Shown piece by piece: positions 1 through 6,485 of a stretch of DNA of 12,603 bases. Numbering within the stretch: position 1 is the first letter of the stretch; each line of letters begins with the position of its first letter. The stretch is from positions 1 through 12,603 of the forward strand of contig JBGSKO010000071.1 of assembly GCA_041741155.1 (NCBI GenBank), read 5' to 3'. Made by a program: the position numbers and the translations under genes. This stretch comes from M3007 sp041741155 (lineage in GTDB: Bacteria > Bacteroidota > Bacteroidia > Chitinophagales > Saprospiraceae). Below the pieces are notes generated by a model, which searched no databases, was not told where the DNA came from, and saw nothing but the letters and a program-made list of their open reading frames with translations.

Positions 1-44
1 CTCCCATTTGGGGGAGGGGCCACCGCGCCGCGCGATCATCCATT
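1..44. repeat. G-rich dispersed repeat, copy A (cut by window start)
   Basis: The stretch begins with CTCCCATTTGGGGGAGGGGC and ends with GCGCGATCATCCATT. Both ends recur, in the same order and orientation, at 212-267. This copy lacks the inner TGGGGGTGGGG block of the second copy and may extend past the window edge. No coding gene overlaps it convincingly. Similar G/C-rich intergenic repeats are common in Bacteroidota genomes; whether this one is dispersed genome-wide cannot be seen from here. Confidence 0.7.
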
Positions 45-205
45 GCCGGAAAGGTCGTTCTTGGTTACATTACAAAAGAATCAATCAACTTGTGGGTAAT
101 CGGAAGCCCAAATGGGAGGGGGGCTACATCGAGCGTTGTCGGTTAATTTCAAGTCGGAAAGCCAAAGCCGCACTGCATAGTAGTTTCTACAGTATCCGAG
201 GACAG

Positions 206-267
206 GCTCCCCTCCCATTTGGGGGAGGGGCTGGGGGTGGGGCCACTGCGAAGCGCGATCATCCATT
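206..267. repeat. G-rich dispersed repeat, copy B
   Basis: Second copy of the element at 1-44, in direct orientation about 211 bp downstream. The left part (CCCCTCCCATTTGGGGGAGGGG) is nearly palindromic, the middle is a G-rich block, and the right part ends GCGCGATCATCCATT, followed by eight C (268-275). Between the copies, near 107-124, lies CCCAAATGGGAGGGGGG, an inverted fragment of the left part. The arrangement suggests a small repeat cluster upstream of the 383-1297 gene. I see no gene in 1-382. Confidence 0.7.
221..242 (+). other. Predicted G-quadruplex motif
   Basis: Four G runs of 5, 4, 5 and 4 bases are separated by loops of 1, 2 and 1 base (A, CT, T). This fits the canonical G-quadruplex pattern with very short loops. 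It lies inside repeat copy B, about 140 bp before the start of the lipoprotein gene. Folding in the cell is an inference. Confidence 0.6.
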
Positions 268-382
268 CCCCCCCCAAGATCGGTCCTAATTACCGCACAA
301 ATAATTTAACCAACTTGCGCGGAATCTGGCCCCCCTCCCCGCTGGCGCAGGTCTTGACCACAAAACACCGTACTTTCACCCG

Positions 383-1297
383 ATGAAAAACAAAAACTCC
401 TGGTCCGCGGCCGCTGTGGTTGCATATTGTTGTCTGACTATGGCTTGCTCTTCTTCCGAACAAAAGGGCGCTGAACCCGTACCCCGCAGCAGCTATGTGC
501 TGCCGTACCACTTGCACAAACCCGATACGGTGTTGCCGTTGCCTTCGGTGCTGCGCGAAATTTCCGGCCTGGCGCTCGCGCCCGATGGCGTCAGTCTGCT
601 GGCTATAAACGACGAGCAGGGCGCAATTTTTTTCCTGAACCCCAATACAGCCGCCATCGAGCGCACCCACCATTTCGGAGAGCCGGGCGACTACGAAGGC
701 ATCGAGGCCGTCGGCGAGGATATCTATGTAGTGAAAAGCAACGGCACGCTCTATCGCATTCCGGCATCGGGCGCAACGGAAACCTTTGCCACCCCGCTCA
801 ACACCGATTACGACGTGGAGGGCTTGTGCTACGATTCCGCGCAGCACTGCCTGCTGCTGGCCTGCAAGGGCAAAGCAGGTCGGGGCAGCGCCTACAAGGG
901 CAAAAAAGCGCTCTATGCGTTTGATTTGGATACGAAAAAACTTAACGATACGCCGGTCCTGTTGGTGGATCAAGCGGAACTGGCCCGCCTTAAGGGCGGC
1001 GATACGGGGTTTATAGCCAGACTGTTGGCATTTTTTTCCTCCAAACATGCGGCGACGGCGTTCGGGCCGTCGGGACTGGCCATCAGCCCGCTGGACGGCA
1101 ACCTATACATCGTATCCTTTGCCGGCAAAACGCTGGCAGTCGTACATCCCGACGGGCGGCTGCTGCACGCCGAACGCCTCGATCCGGATGTGTTTCGGCA
1201 GCCGGAGGGACTGTGTTTCGATCGGGCAGGGCAGCTGTACATCGCGTCGGAAGGCGGGAAAGGGGAGGGCCGGCTGCTGCGGTTTGAGGCTAAATAA
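383..1297 (+). CDS. SdiA-regulated/YjiK-like beta-propeller lipoprotein
   Basis: A 304-residue protein. Residues 1-22 look like a lipoprotein signal peptide: basic start (KNK), hydrophobic stretch, then LTMAC with Cys22 as the probable lipidated residue, followed by serines. The rest shows recurring propeller-blade motifs: EISGLALAPDG (59-69), DYEGIEAV (103-110), DVEGLCYD (144-151), GPSGLAISPLDG (228-239) and QPEGLCFD (273-280), each followed by strands such as LLAIND, IYVVKS, LYIVSF or LYIASE. This pattern matches the SdiA-regulated domain family (YjiK-like) of extracytoplasmic propellers, whose biochemical role is poorly defined. The start is the only ATG before the signal peptide. There is no clear ribosome binding site. 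The stop touches the stop of the convergent gene at 1298. Family placement is fairly secure; function is not known. Confidence 0.85.
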   Translation: MKNKNSWSAAAVVAYCCLTMACSSSEQKGAEPVPRSSYVLPYHLHKPDTVLPLPSVLREISGLALAPDGVSLLAINDEQGAIFFLNPNTAAIERTHHFGEPGDYEGIEAVGEDIYVVKSNGTLYRIPASGATETFATPLNTDYDVEGLCYDSAQHCLLLACKGKAGRGSAYKGKKALYAFDLDTKKLNDTPVLLVDQAELARLKGGDTGFIARLLAFFSSKHAATAFGPSGLAISPLDGNLYIVSFAGKTLAVVHPDGRLLHAERLDPDVFRQPEGLCFDRAGQLYIASEGGKGEGRLLRFEAK

Positions 1298-1582
1298 TCA
1301 AAACCCCAGCATATCCACCAAACCTTTCATAATGCAGACAGCTCCCACGGAAGTCAGCACGTACATGCTGGTCTGGAAGGATACTTCGGTATCGTACAGA
1401 AAAAAATTGATGCCGAAACTCGTGGCCATCAGTAAGATGCCTGCGCCGAGCCATTTCAGCCCCCGCTGAAACAGGCGTTGGTGCGTTTCGGCCGAGAGGA
1501 CTTCTGTTGTCGGAGCGGCTTGTTCCGGGGATGCGCCAGCGGCTGCGGCGCGGTCTTGTTGAGTGTGGTGTGTTGGTTCCAT
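1298..1582 (-). CDS. Small two-helix inner-membrane protein, unknown function
   Basis: A 94-residue protein starting MEPTHHTQQD. The first half (to about residue 35) is polar and Ala/Gln/Thr-rich and probably disordered. Then come a basic linker (RGLKWLGAG) and two hydrophobic segments, about residues 47-60 (AGILLMATSFGINF) and 70-92 (SMYVLTSVGAVCIMKGLVDMLGF), consistent with a helical hairpin in the membrane. The frame stays open upstream into the end of thyA (to 1729), but that extension is rich in Cys, Trp and aromatic residues and overlaps thyA, so the ATG at 1582 is preferred. The sequence before it (TAAATGTG, 6 nt before ATG) weakly resembles a Bacteroidota -7 box, so the gene may have its own promoter or follow thyA. 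I do not recognise a named family. Confidence 0.7.
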   Translation of the reverse strand: MEPTHHTQQDRAAAAGASPEQAAPTTEVLSAETHQRLFQRGLKWLGAGILLMATSFGINFFLYDTEVSFQTSMYVLTSVGAVCIMKGLVDMLGF

Positions 1583-1695
1583 CTGTGCCACATTTAGATT
1601 GTTCTGTTTTTTCAAGTTATTCCAAAACAACAATGGATAATTGAAGCACAATGGTAGTTCGTATTTTGTAAAACGCCAACATTTCAGTGCAGTAT

Positions 1696-2490
1696 TCACA
1701 CAGCCACCGGCGCTTTTATGCCTGGCCACGGGTCGTACCCGGTTAGTTCAAAATCCGCGAACCGGAAGGCAAAAATATCCTGCACATGCGGGTTGATCTG
1801 CATGACGGGCAATGGACGTGGTGCGCGGGACAGTTGCCGTTCCACCTGTTCGAGGTGGTTCAGGTAGATGTGTACATCGCCGAATGTATGGACGAACGTG
1901 CCGGGCTGCAGGTTGCACACCTGCGCCAGCATCTGGGTGAGCAGGGCGTAGGAGGCGATGTTGAACGGCACGCCGAGAAACACATCGGCGCTGCGCTGGT
2001 AGAGCTGGCACGAGAGGCGTCCGTCGGCCACATAAAACTGAAACATACAATGGCAGGGCGCCAGGGCCATGTCGGGTAGGTCGGCCACGTTCCAGGCCGA
2101 TACGATCATGCGGCGGCTGTCGGGATTGGTTTTGAGGGTGCGCACGACCTCGGCGATCTGGTCCACCGTGCGTCCGTCGGGGCACAGCCAGGAGCGCCAT
2201 TGTTTGCCATACACGGGACCGAGGTTGCCGTCGGCGTCGGCCCATTCGTCCCAGATGCCGACGCCGTTTTCGTTCAGATATGCGATGTTCGTATTGCCCT
2301 GCAGGAACCACAACAATTCGTGGATCACACTTTTGAGGTGTACTTTTTTGGTGGTCACCAGCGGAAAGCCCTCCTGCAGGTCAAAACGCATCTGATAGCC
2401 GAACACGCTGATCGTGCCCGTGCCGGTGCGGTCGCTCTTTTGGGCGCCGTTTTCGAGGATGTGGCGGAGAAGATCGTGGTACGCTTGCAT
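1696..2490 (-). CDS. thyA: Thymidylate synthase
   Basis: Converts dUMP plus 5,10-methylene-tetrahydrofolate to dTMP and dihydrofolate in the cytoplasm. It has 264 residues, the same length as the E. coli enzyme, and the key residues fall at the same numbers: Arg21 (phosphate binding), Arg126-Arg127 (from the partner subunit), the catalytic Cys146 in LAPCHCMFQF, Arg166 in QRSAD, Asp169, Asn177, and His207/Tyr209 in DVHIYLNH. The folate-site C-terminus ends IKAPVAV. The gene appears intact. It starts 46 nt after the stop of the GCS2-CBS gene with no TAnnTTTG box in the gap, so co-transcription is likely. The usual partner gene for dihydrofolate reductase (folA) is not beside it in this window. 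Confidence 0.98.
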   Translation of the reverse strand: MQAYHDLLRHILENGAQKSDRTGTGTISVFGYQMRFDLQEGFPLVTTKKVHLKSVIHELLWFLQGNTNIAYLNENGVGIWDEWADADGNLGPVYGKQWRSWLCPDGRTVDQIAEVVRTLKTNPDSRRMIVSAWNVADLPDMALAPCHCMFQFYVADGRLSCQLYQRSADVFLGVPFNIASYALLTQMLAQVCNLQPGTFVHTFGDVHIYLNHLEQVERQLSRAPRPLPVMQINPHVQDIFAFRFADFELTGYDPWPGIKAPVAV

Positions 2491-2536
2491 ACGGGCAGTC
2501 GGTTGAGAGCGGGTTTATGGGGTGCGCCTATTAGAA

Positions 2537-4456
2537 TTACTTGTCCATTCTTTCCATGAGCCGCGAGGTGATCCGCAGGAAGTCCATTTCGGTGATGACC
2601 CCGACGAGTTCTTTTCCTTTCACCACGGGCAGGCAGCCGATTTTTTTGTCCTGCATAATACGCATGGCCTCCATGACGGTCGTTTCGGGTGTCACAGTGA
2701 TTGGTTTTTCAATCATCAGGTCCTTCACGGTGGTCAGGTTTGCTTCGTTCAGTTTATTGACCCGGGCGAAGTGGCGCAGCAGCATGCGGGAAGAGACGAG
2801 ACCGGCGAGTTCGCCTTTGGTGTTTTCTACCGGCATATAGCGGATGCGGCGCCAGTTCATGATTTCCGCCACGAGTTCGATCAGGTCGTCGCGTTGTACC
2901 GTGAACAAGTCTGTGACCATAAACTCTTCCACTTTGAGTTTGGACGGGTGCCAGTCGCCGAGGTCGGCAACTGTTGTTTCTTTCCAGGTATGCACGGGCA
3001 TGTTTTGTTTTTGATTTTTAATCATAACAGCGGTGAGGCAGGAAACGGCTTCGTCGTTGGTGACCTCGCTTCGGAGGGCGGTGAACGAGCGGAGCGCCCA
3101 GCGCGCGCCGGTTTTGTGTAATTTGGCACGGGCTTCTATGATGCCGAGGTATTTGCTGATGTCAGCGTTGTCTACTTTTTGGTGTTTCAATCCTTCTTCT
3201 GCCAGGGGGAGCAGTTCCTTGAGGATCAATTCCGGGGCGTGCACTTTTTTATCTCCGATCCAGTTGAATGTGCTGTCAATGCCGAATTTGGCGGCTTTGA
3301 TAAAGTTGTCGCGCACGTCGTCGAATTCGAGGTGTTTGGTAATATCGGTGTGGTTCAGGCTCATGCCGATCATGGCGCCGAGCCAGAATGCGGCGTTGGC
3401 GGTGGCGTCCACAACGGTTGGGCCGGCGGGCATCACGCGGTTTTCGATGCGCAGGTGGGGTTTGCCGTTGGGGGAAATGCCGTAGCAGGGGCGGTTCCAG
3501 CGATAGACGGTCGAGTTATGGATTTGCAGGGCCCGCAATTTCGGCACCTTACCTTCGCTGATCAACTGGAGCGAATCCTCCTCAATATTTCCGGCCAGCA
3601 ATACGCGGAAACGGCTGATATCCTCTTTGTAAATTTCTGTGATATCGCCGCGTAGCCATCCGGAGCCGAAGTTGACGCGGGGCAGGCGCTCGCGCATGTG
3701 GTCGGAGGTAGTGCGAGTATCGAGGCTTTGCTGGAAAAGCGCGATGCGGGATTCTGCCCACAGCCTGCGCCCGAATACAAGGGGCGAGTTGGCGGCTATA
3801 GCTACCATAGGGCCGGCGAGGGTTTGTGCGATGTTATACATCTTGACAAACTCCTTTGGGGCTACCTGAAGGTGTACCTGAAAACTGGTGTTGCAGGCCT
3901 CCAGCAAGGGCGAGTCGTGTTTGACCAAGAGTTCATCTACCCCTTCTACGCGCAATTCGAACGACGTGCCCAACAGATGTTTTTGTATGGCATCCATGAG
4001 CGCATAGTAGCGGTCTACAGGGGTCAGGTTTTTCATATCCAGGTCATGCTTGCGCAGGGTAGGCAGGATGCCACAGAGCACTATAGAGGCGTCGAACTCG
4101 TCCAGCACGTTTTGAATTTTGGCCAGATAGTCCGAGTTTTCGGCTTCCATCTGGCTAAGGCAATAGCCTACAAATTCGCGTGGCGACAGGTTGGTTTCCA
4201 GGTTGAATTTGGCAAGTTCTGTCACGCACCAGGGGGCATCGGTAAGTTTGGCCAGGACTTCCAGATTTATCGTTGCCGGTTTATAGGTTTTGTTGTGTAC
4301 CAGGCACATTTCCTGCTCGGCGCCGATGCGCGTAATGTCGCTTTCGAACCAGTCGTTCTCCAGCATATATTCAAATGCCTGCACGTCGTCCAGCAAATGC
4401 CGGACAAATCCCAACATTTCCGGCTGATCTGCTGTTGTAACCTTTTGAAATCCCAT
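2537..4456 (-). CDS. GCS2-family (glutamate-cysteine-ligase-like) protein with C-terminal CBS pair
   Basis: A 639-residue fusion. Residues ~25-470 resemble the GCS2 glutamate-cysteine ligase / carboxylate-amine ligase family: acidic metal-site motif GAEQEM (45-50), ETNLSP (87-92), SFQVHLQV (191-198), and RIENRVMPAGP (336-346), followed by the helical ATANAAFWLG. Members couple a carboxylate, often glutamate, to an amine using ATP. The substrate here cannot be read from the sequence, and a true gamma-glutamylcysteine role is only one option. Residues ~508-564 and ~577-632 are two CBS domains (VEEFMVTDLFTV and VKDLMIEKPITVTPETTV, each ending near GLVSSRMLL or GVITEMDFL). CBS pairs typically bind adenine nucleotides or SAM and regulate the attached enzyme, so allosteric control by energy charge is an inference. 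No signal peptide; cytoplasmic. First gene of the minus-strand run with thyA. Confidence 0.88.
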   Translation of the reverse strand: MGFQKVTTADQPEMLGFVRHLLDDVQAFEYMLENDWFESDITRIGAEQEMCLVHNKTYKPATINLEVLAKLTDAPWCVTELAKFNLETNLSPREFVGYCLSQMEAENSDYLAKIQNVLDEFDASIVLCGILPTLRKHDLDMKNLTPVDRYYALMDAIQKHLLGTSFELRVEGVDELLVKHDSPLLEACNTSFQVHLQVAPKEFVKMYNIAQTLAGPMVAIAANSPLVFGRRLWAESRIALFQQSLDTRTTSDHMRERLPRVNFGSGWLRGDITEIYKEDISRFRVLLAGNIEEDSLQLISEGKVPKLRALQIHNSTVYRWNRPCYGISPNGKPHLRIENRVMPAGPTVVDATANAAFWLGAMIGMSLNHTDITKHLEFDDVRDNFIKAAKFGIDSTFNWIGDKKVHAPELILKELLPLAEEGLKHQKVDNADISKYLGIIEARAKLHKTGARWALRSFTALRSEVTNDEAVSCLTAVMIKNQKQNMPVHTWKETTVADLGDWHPSKLKVEEFMVTDLFTVQRDDLIELVAEIMNWRRIRYMPVENTKGELAGLVSSRMLLRHFARVNKLNEANLTTVKDLMIEKPITVTPETTVMEAMRIMQDKKIGCLPVVKGKELVGVITEMDFLRITSRLMERMDK

Positions 4457-4465
4457 ATTTTAGAG

Positions 4466-4473
4466 CAATTGTA
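4466..4473 (-). promoter_or_regulatory. Possible -7 box of the GCS2-CBS / thyA unit
   Basis: On the minus strand this reads TACAATTG, one mismatch from the Bacteroidota -7 consensus TAnnTTTG, and it ends 9 nt before the ATG at 4456. No clean -33 TTTG lies at the expected distance; a T-rich run (TTTTTTC) is near it. Supported mainly by its position and by the similar spacing at other genes in this window. Confidence 0.3.
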
Positions 4474-4627
4474 GTGATAAAAAAACGTTTCTTGAAAAAA
4501 TGACCTGTGGTAGCGCGTAGCAGGTAATTCGCCCCCGCAAACATCTGCATTATCAGAGAGTATTTTGGAGAAGATTTCTAAAAATTTTGGCTTTTTATTG
4601 AAATAGAAAAAAATAAATGGCTGAACA

Positions 4628-4660
4628 TTGACATTAACGTCAAGCACGTCTATACATTTG
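4628..4660 (+). promoter_or_regulatory. Bacteroidota-type promoter overlapping an inverted repeat, before the alkA remnant
   Basis: TTG at 4628-4630, a 22-nt spacer and TACATTTG at 4653-4660 match the -33 / -7 pattern, with a perfect TAnnTTTG. The box ends only 8 nt before the ATG at 4669, so the predicted transcript has almost no leader. The -33 element lies inside an inverted repeat, TTGAC-ATTAAC-GTCAA (4628-4643), a plausible operator for a dimeric regulator; that role is inferred. Confidence 0.6.
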
Positions 4661-4668
4661 CGATTCGT

Positions 4669-5089
4669 ATGAATTCAGAAGCGGCAATTCTACATCCTGG
4701 CAAAGACTCCTTTCTGGCCGAGGTGATACAACGTACCAGTATCCCTCCTTTTGCACCGTCAGGCAAAGTCTATTTTGAGTTATTGGAGTCCATTGTTTCC
4801 CAACAGCTTAGTGTTCGGGCAGCTGCCACTATATTCAGTCGTTTCTGTGCCATATTCCCTGATAATTATCCTCATCCGGAAACGCTTGTTTCTATCCCCT
4901 CCGAACAGTTGAGAAACGTAGGATTATCCTTTCAAAAAGCAAACTACCATGATCAGACTGTATAACCTGACAGATACAGGTAAAGCACTACAACTTCGTA
5001 TGCGGGAATTATCAGAACAATGGCAACCATACCGCACGACAGCCTGCCGATATCTTTGGCGTTGGAAAGATCAACGTATTTCATCATAA
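4669..5089 (+). pseudogene. alkA-type 3-methyladenine DNA glycosylase, internally deleted
   Basis: The intact enzyme is an HhH-GPD base-excision glycosylase for alkylated bases. The first frame (4669-4965) gives the usual N-terminal half: LLESIVSQQLSVRAAATIF (38-56), RFCAIFP, then LRNVGLSFQKANY (81-93), after which it runs into HDQTV and a stop. A second frame (4949-5089, shifted by one) gives the family's C-terminal end: LYNLTDTGKALQLRM, then WQPYRTTACRYLW and a stop. Everything expected between them is missing: the Lys/Gly helix-hairpin-helix (typically KGIGPWTA), the catalytic Asp and the following helix, about 65-80 residues by comparison with usual family lengths of around 205. The deletion junction falls near 4945-4952. 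The promoter is intact, so the remnant may still be transcribed. DNA here is more AT-rich than its neighbours. A short functional protein is unlikely, because the catalytic residue is absent. Confidence 0.85.
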
Positions 5090-5154
5090 ACACATATTAG
5101 CATAGTCATCATTCACGATTCTTCAATTGTTTTATCAATCCGTTCTTTAAAGAC

Positions 5155-6375
5155 ATGAAAAAACTGGATAAATTGCGATACCCTATTGGCAACTTTGAAT
5201 ATGGAAAATCCTATTCCTTGCCACAAACGCGGCAGCACATCAAAACAATCGCCCGTTTCCCTAAAGACTTGAAAAAACTAATTAAAAAACTGAACCGGGA
5301 AGCGCTGGATACAACCTATCGTTCCGGTGGGTGGACGGTGCGCCAGGTCGTGCACCACCTGGCGGATTCGCACATGAACGCGTATGTGCGTATGAAACTG
5401 GCGGTGACCGAACCTGCACCTATTATAAAACCTTATGAGGAAAATCTTTGGGCAGAAACCAGCGATGCAAAGCAAGGCTCTGTCAAAACCTCCTTGCAAT
5501 TGCTCAATGCACTGCACAAACGCTGGGTCGCTTTTTTAGAACGGCTGTCCGACGAAGATCTGGAACGCGGCTATTTCCATCCGGAAAGACAAAGTCTGGT
5601 ACTCTTGCCCGAAGCTATCGCACTGTATGCATGGCATTGCAAGCACCACCTCGCACACATTTCGCTGGTGGTGCAAGGCAAGTTAACTGCCGACAAAGAG
5701 CAACCAAACGACTTGAAACCTGCCAAAAAGCCCAAGAATAAAACGGCTGATACGGCCAGGTTGACCCGCTCGGAAATTCTCGAGAAGGCTCGTGCCGCGC
5801 GCATGGCCAACCTTGTTGAGCAGCCTGATGCCCCCACCAAAGCAGTCAAGGCGCCGAAAAAAGCGGCCGCAGCATCGGACGGACCAAAGATGACCCGCGC
5901 TGAAATTTTGGCCAAAGCGCGTGCAGCGCGTTCGGCCAACAAAGCAACCGCACCCGCCGCGCCCGAAAAAGCCGCCAAAGCGCCGAAGAAAGCAGCTGCT
6001 GCGTCGGACGGACCAAAAATGACCCGCGCTGAAATTTTAGCCAAAGCGCGTGCTGCGCGTTCGGCCAACAAAGCAAGCGCACCCGCCGCGCCCGAGAAAG
6101 CCGCTAAAGCGCCGAAGAAAGCAGCCGCAGCGTCGGACGGACCGAAGATGACCCGCGCTGAAATTTTAGCCAAAGCGCGCGCTGCGCGTTCGGCCAACAA
6201 AGCAAGCGCACCCGCCGCACCCGAAAAAGCAGCCAAGGCGCCGAAAAAAGCGGCCGCGCCTGCCAAAGTCGCCAAAGCGCCGAAGAAAGCAGCAGAGGTA
6301 GCAGACGGACCGAAGTTGACCCGTGCTGAAATATTGGCCAAGGCCCGCGCCGCACGCGGCAAAAAAACGACGTAA
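5155..6375 (+). CDS. DinB/YfiT-fold metal-binding protein with H1-like repeat tail
   Basis: A 406-residue protein in two parts. Residues 1-180 match the YfiT-type DinB-superfamily four-helix fold: YPIGNFEYG near the start, WTVRQVVHHLADSHMNAY (60-77), KPYEENLWAE, HKRWVAFLERL, and ALYAWHCKHHLAHI (156-169). His67, His161 and His165 are the likely metal triad, matching the His spacing known from B. subtilis YfiT. Such proteins act as thiol S-transferases or remain unassigned. Residues ~185-406 are a Lys/Ala/Pro-rich tail with five copies of a TRAEILAKARAAR motif joined by APKKAA linkers, resembling histone-H1-like bacterial tails. DNA or RNA binding is an inference. The ATG at 5155 is the only sensible start and lies 65 nt after the alkA remnant; no TAnnTTTG box is clear there. 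It ends in an intrinsic terminator. The tail is unusual for this family, whose members are normally about 170-180 residues. Confidence 0.85.
   Translation: MKKLDKLRYPIGNFEYGKSYSLPQTRQHIKTIARFPKDLKKLIKKLNREALDTTYRSGGWTVRQVVHHLADSHMNAYVRMKLAVTEPAPIIKPYEENLWAETSDAKQGSVKTSLQLLNALHKRWVAFLERLSDEDLERGYFHPERQSLVLLPEAIALYAWHCKHHLAHISLVVQGKLTADKEQPNDLKPAKKPKNKTADTARLTRSEILEKARAARMANLVEQPDAPTKAVKAPKKAAAASDGPKMTRAEILAKARAARSANKATAPAAPEKAAKAPKKAAAASDGPKMTRAEILAKARAARSANKASAPAAPEKAAKAPKKAAAASDGPKMTRAEILAKARAARSANKASAPAAPEKAAKAPKKAAAPAKVAKAPKKAAEVADGPKLTRAEILAKARAARGKKTT
5761..6357 (+). repeat. 129-bp in-frame tandem repeats encoding a 43-residue unit
   Basis: The core motif [LM]TR[AS]EIL[AE]KARAAR begins at residues 203, 246, 289, 332 and 388 of the DinB-fold protein. 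The first four are exactly 43 residues (129 bp) apart; the last interval is 56 because of an extra 13-residue APKKAA-type insert. Units 2-4 are almost identical at protein level and differ at few bases, suggesting recent duplication; unit 1 is degenerate. Repeats like this can expand or contract by recombination or slippage. Confidence 0.92.
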
Positions 6376-6398
6376 TCTATTCGCGTGTAAAAGAGACG

Positions 6399-6430
6399 AT
6401 GGCTGCCCGGGAGGGCAGCCATTTTTTTTT
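6399..6430 (+). terminator. Intrinsic terminator after the DinB-fold gene
   Basis: A perfect 10-bp stem (ATGGCTGCCC at 6399-6408, GGGCAGCCAT at 6413-6422) with a GGGA loop is followed by nine T (6422-6430, the first also in the stem). It lies 23 bp after the stop codon at 6375. Confidence 0.95.
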
Positions 6431-6447
6431 GAGGCTTTTCCAGAGCG

Positions 6448-6479
6448 TTGTGCCAACCGCTTGCCGATGCCTACCTTTG
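6448..6479 (+). promoter_or_regulatory. Bacteroidota-type promoter for the AstE-like / tpiA unit
   Basis: TTG at 6448-6450, a 21-nt spacer and a perfect TACCTTTG at 6472-6479. The box ends 6 nt before the ATG at 6486 (9 nt before the next ATG), which predicts a leaderless or nearly leaderless mRNA. It lies just after the terminator of the upstream gene, as expected for a new transcription unit. Confidence 0.75.
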
Positions 6480-6485
6480 CACCCG

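Noticed and set aside
8..289. 93-codon open frame over the first 289 bases
   Set aside because: It runs through both repeat copies and the G-quadruplex block and has no protein-like features.
290..1048. 252-codon minus-strand frame
   Set aside because: Antisense to the lipoprotein gene, which has a signal peptide and propeller motifs. The minus-strand translation has no family character.
1583..1729. N-terminal extension of the small membrane protein
   Set aside because: It overlaps the end of thyA and the translated segment is unlike the rest; the ATG at 1582 is better placed.
5155..6375. DinB as the SOS polymerase Pol IV
   Set aside because: The similarity is to the DinB/YfiT four-helix metal-binding superfamily, not to Y-family DNA polymerase; no polymerase motifs are present.
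5571..6422. 283-codon minus-strand frame, Ala/Phe-rich with repeats
   Set aside because: Mirror image of the 129-bp repeat array of the DinB-fold gene. Its repetitive look comes from the array, and its start lies at the terminator hairpin.
6399..6485. Longer start of the AstE-like gene at 6399
   Set aside because: That ATG lies in the stem of the preceding intrinsic terminator and upstream of the gene's own promoter; family similarity begins after the ATG at 6486/6489.
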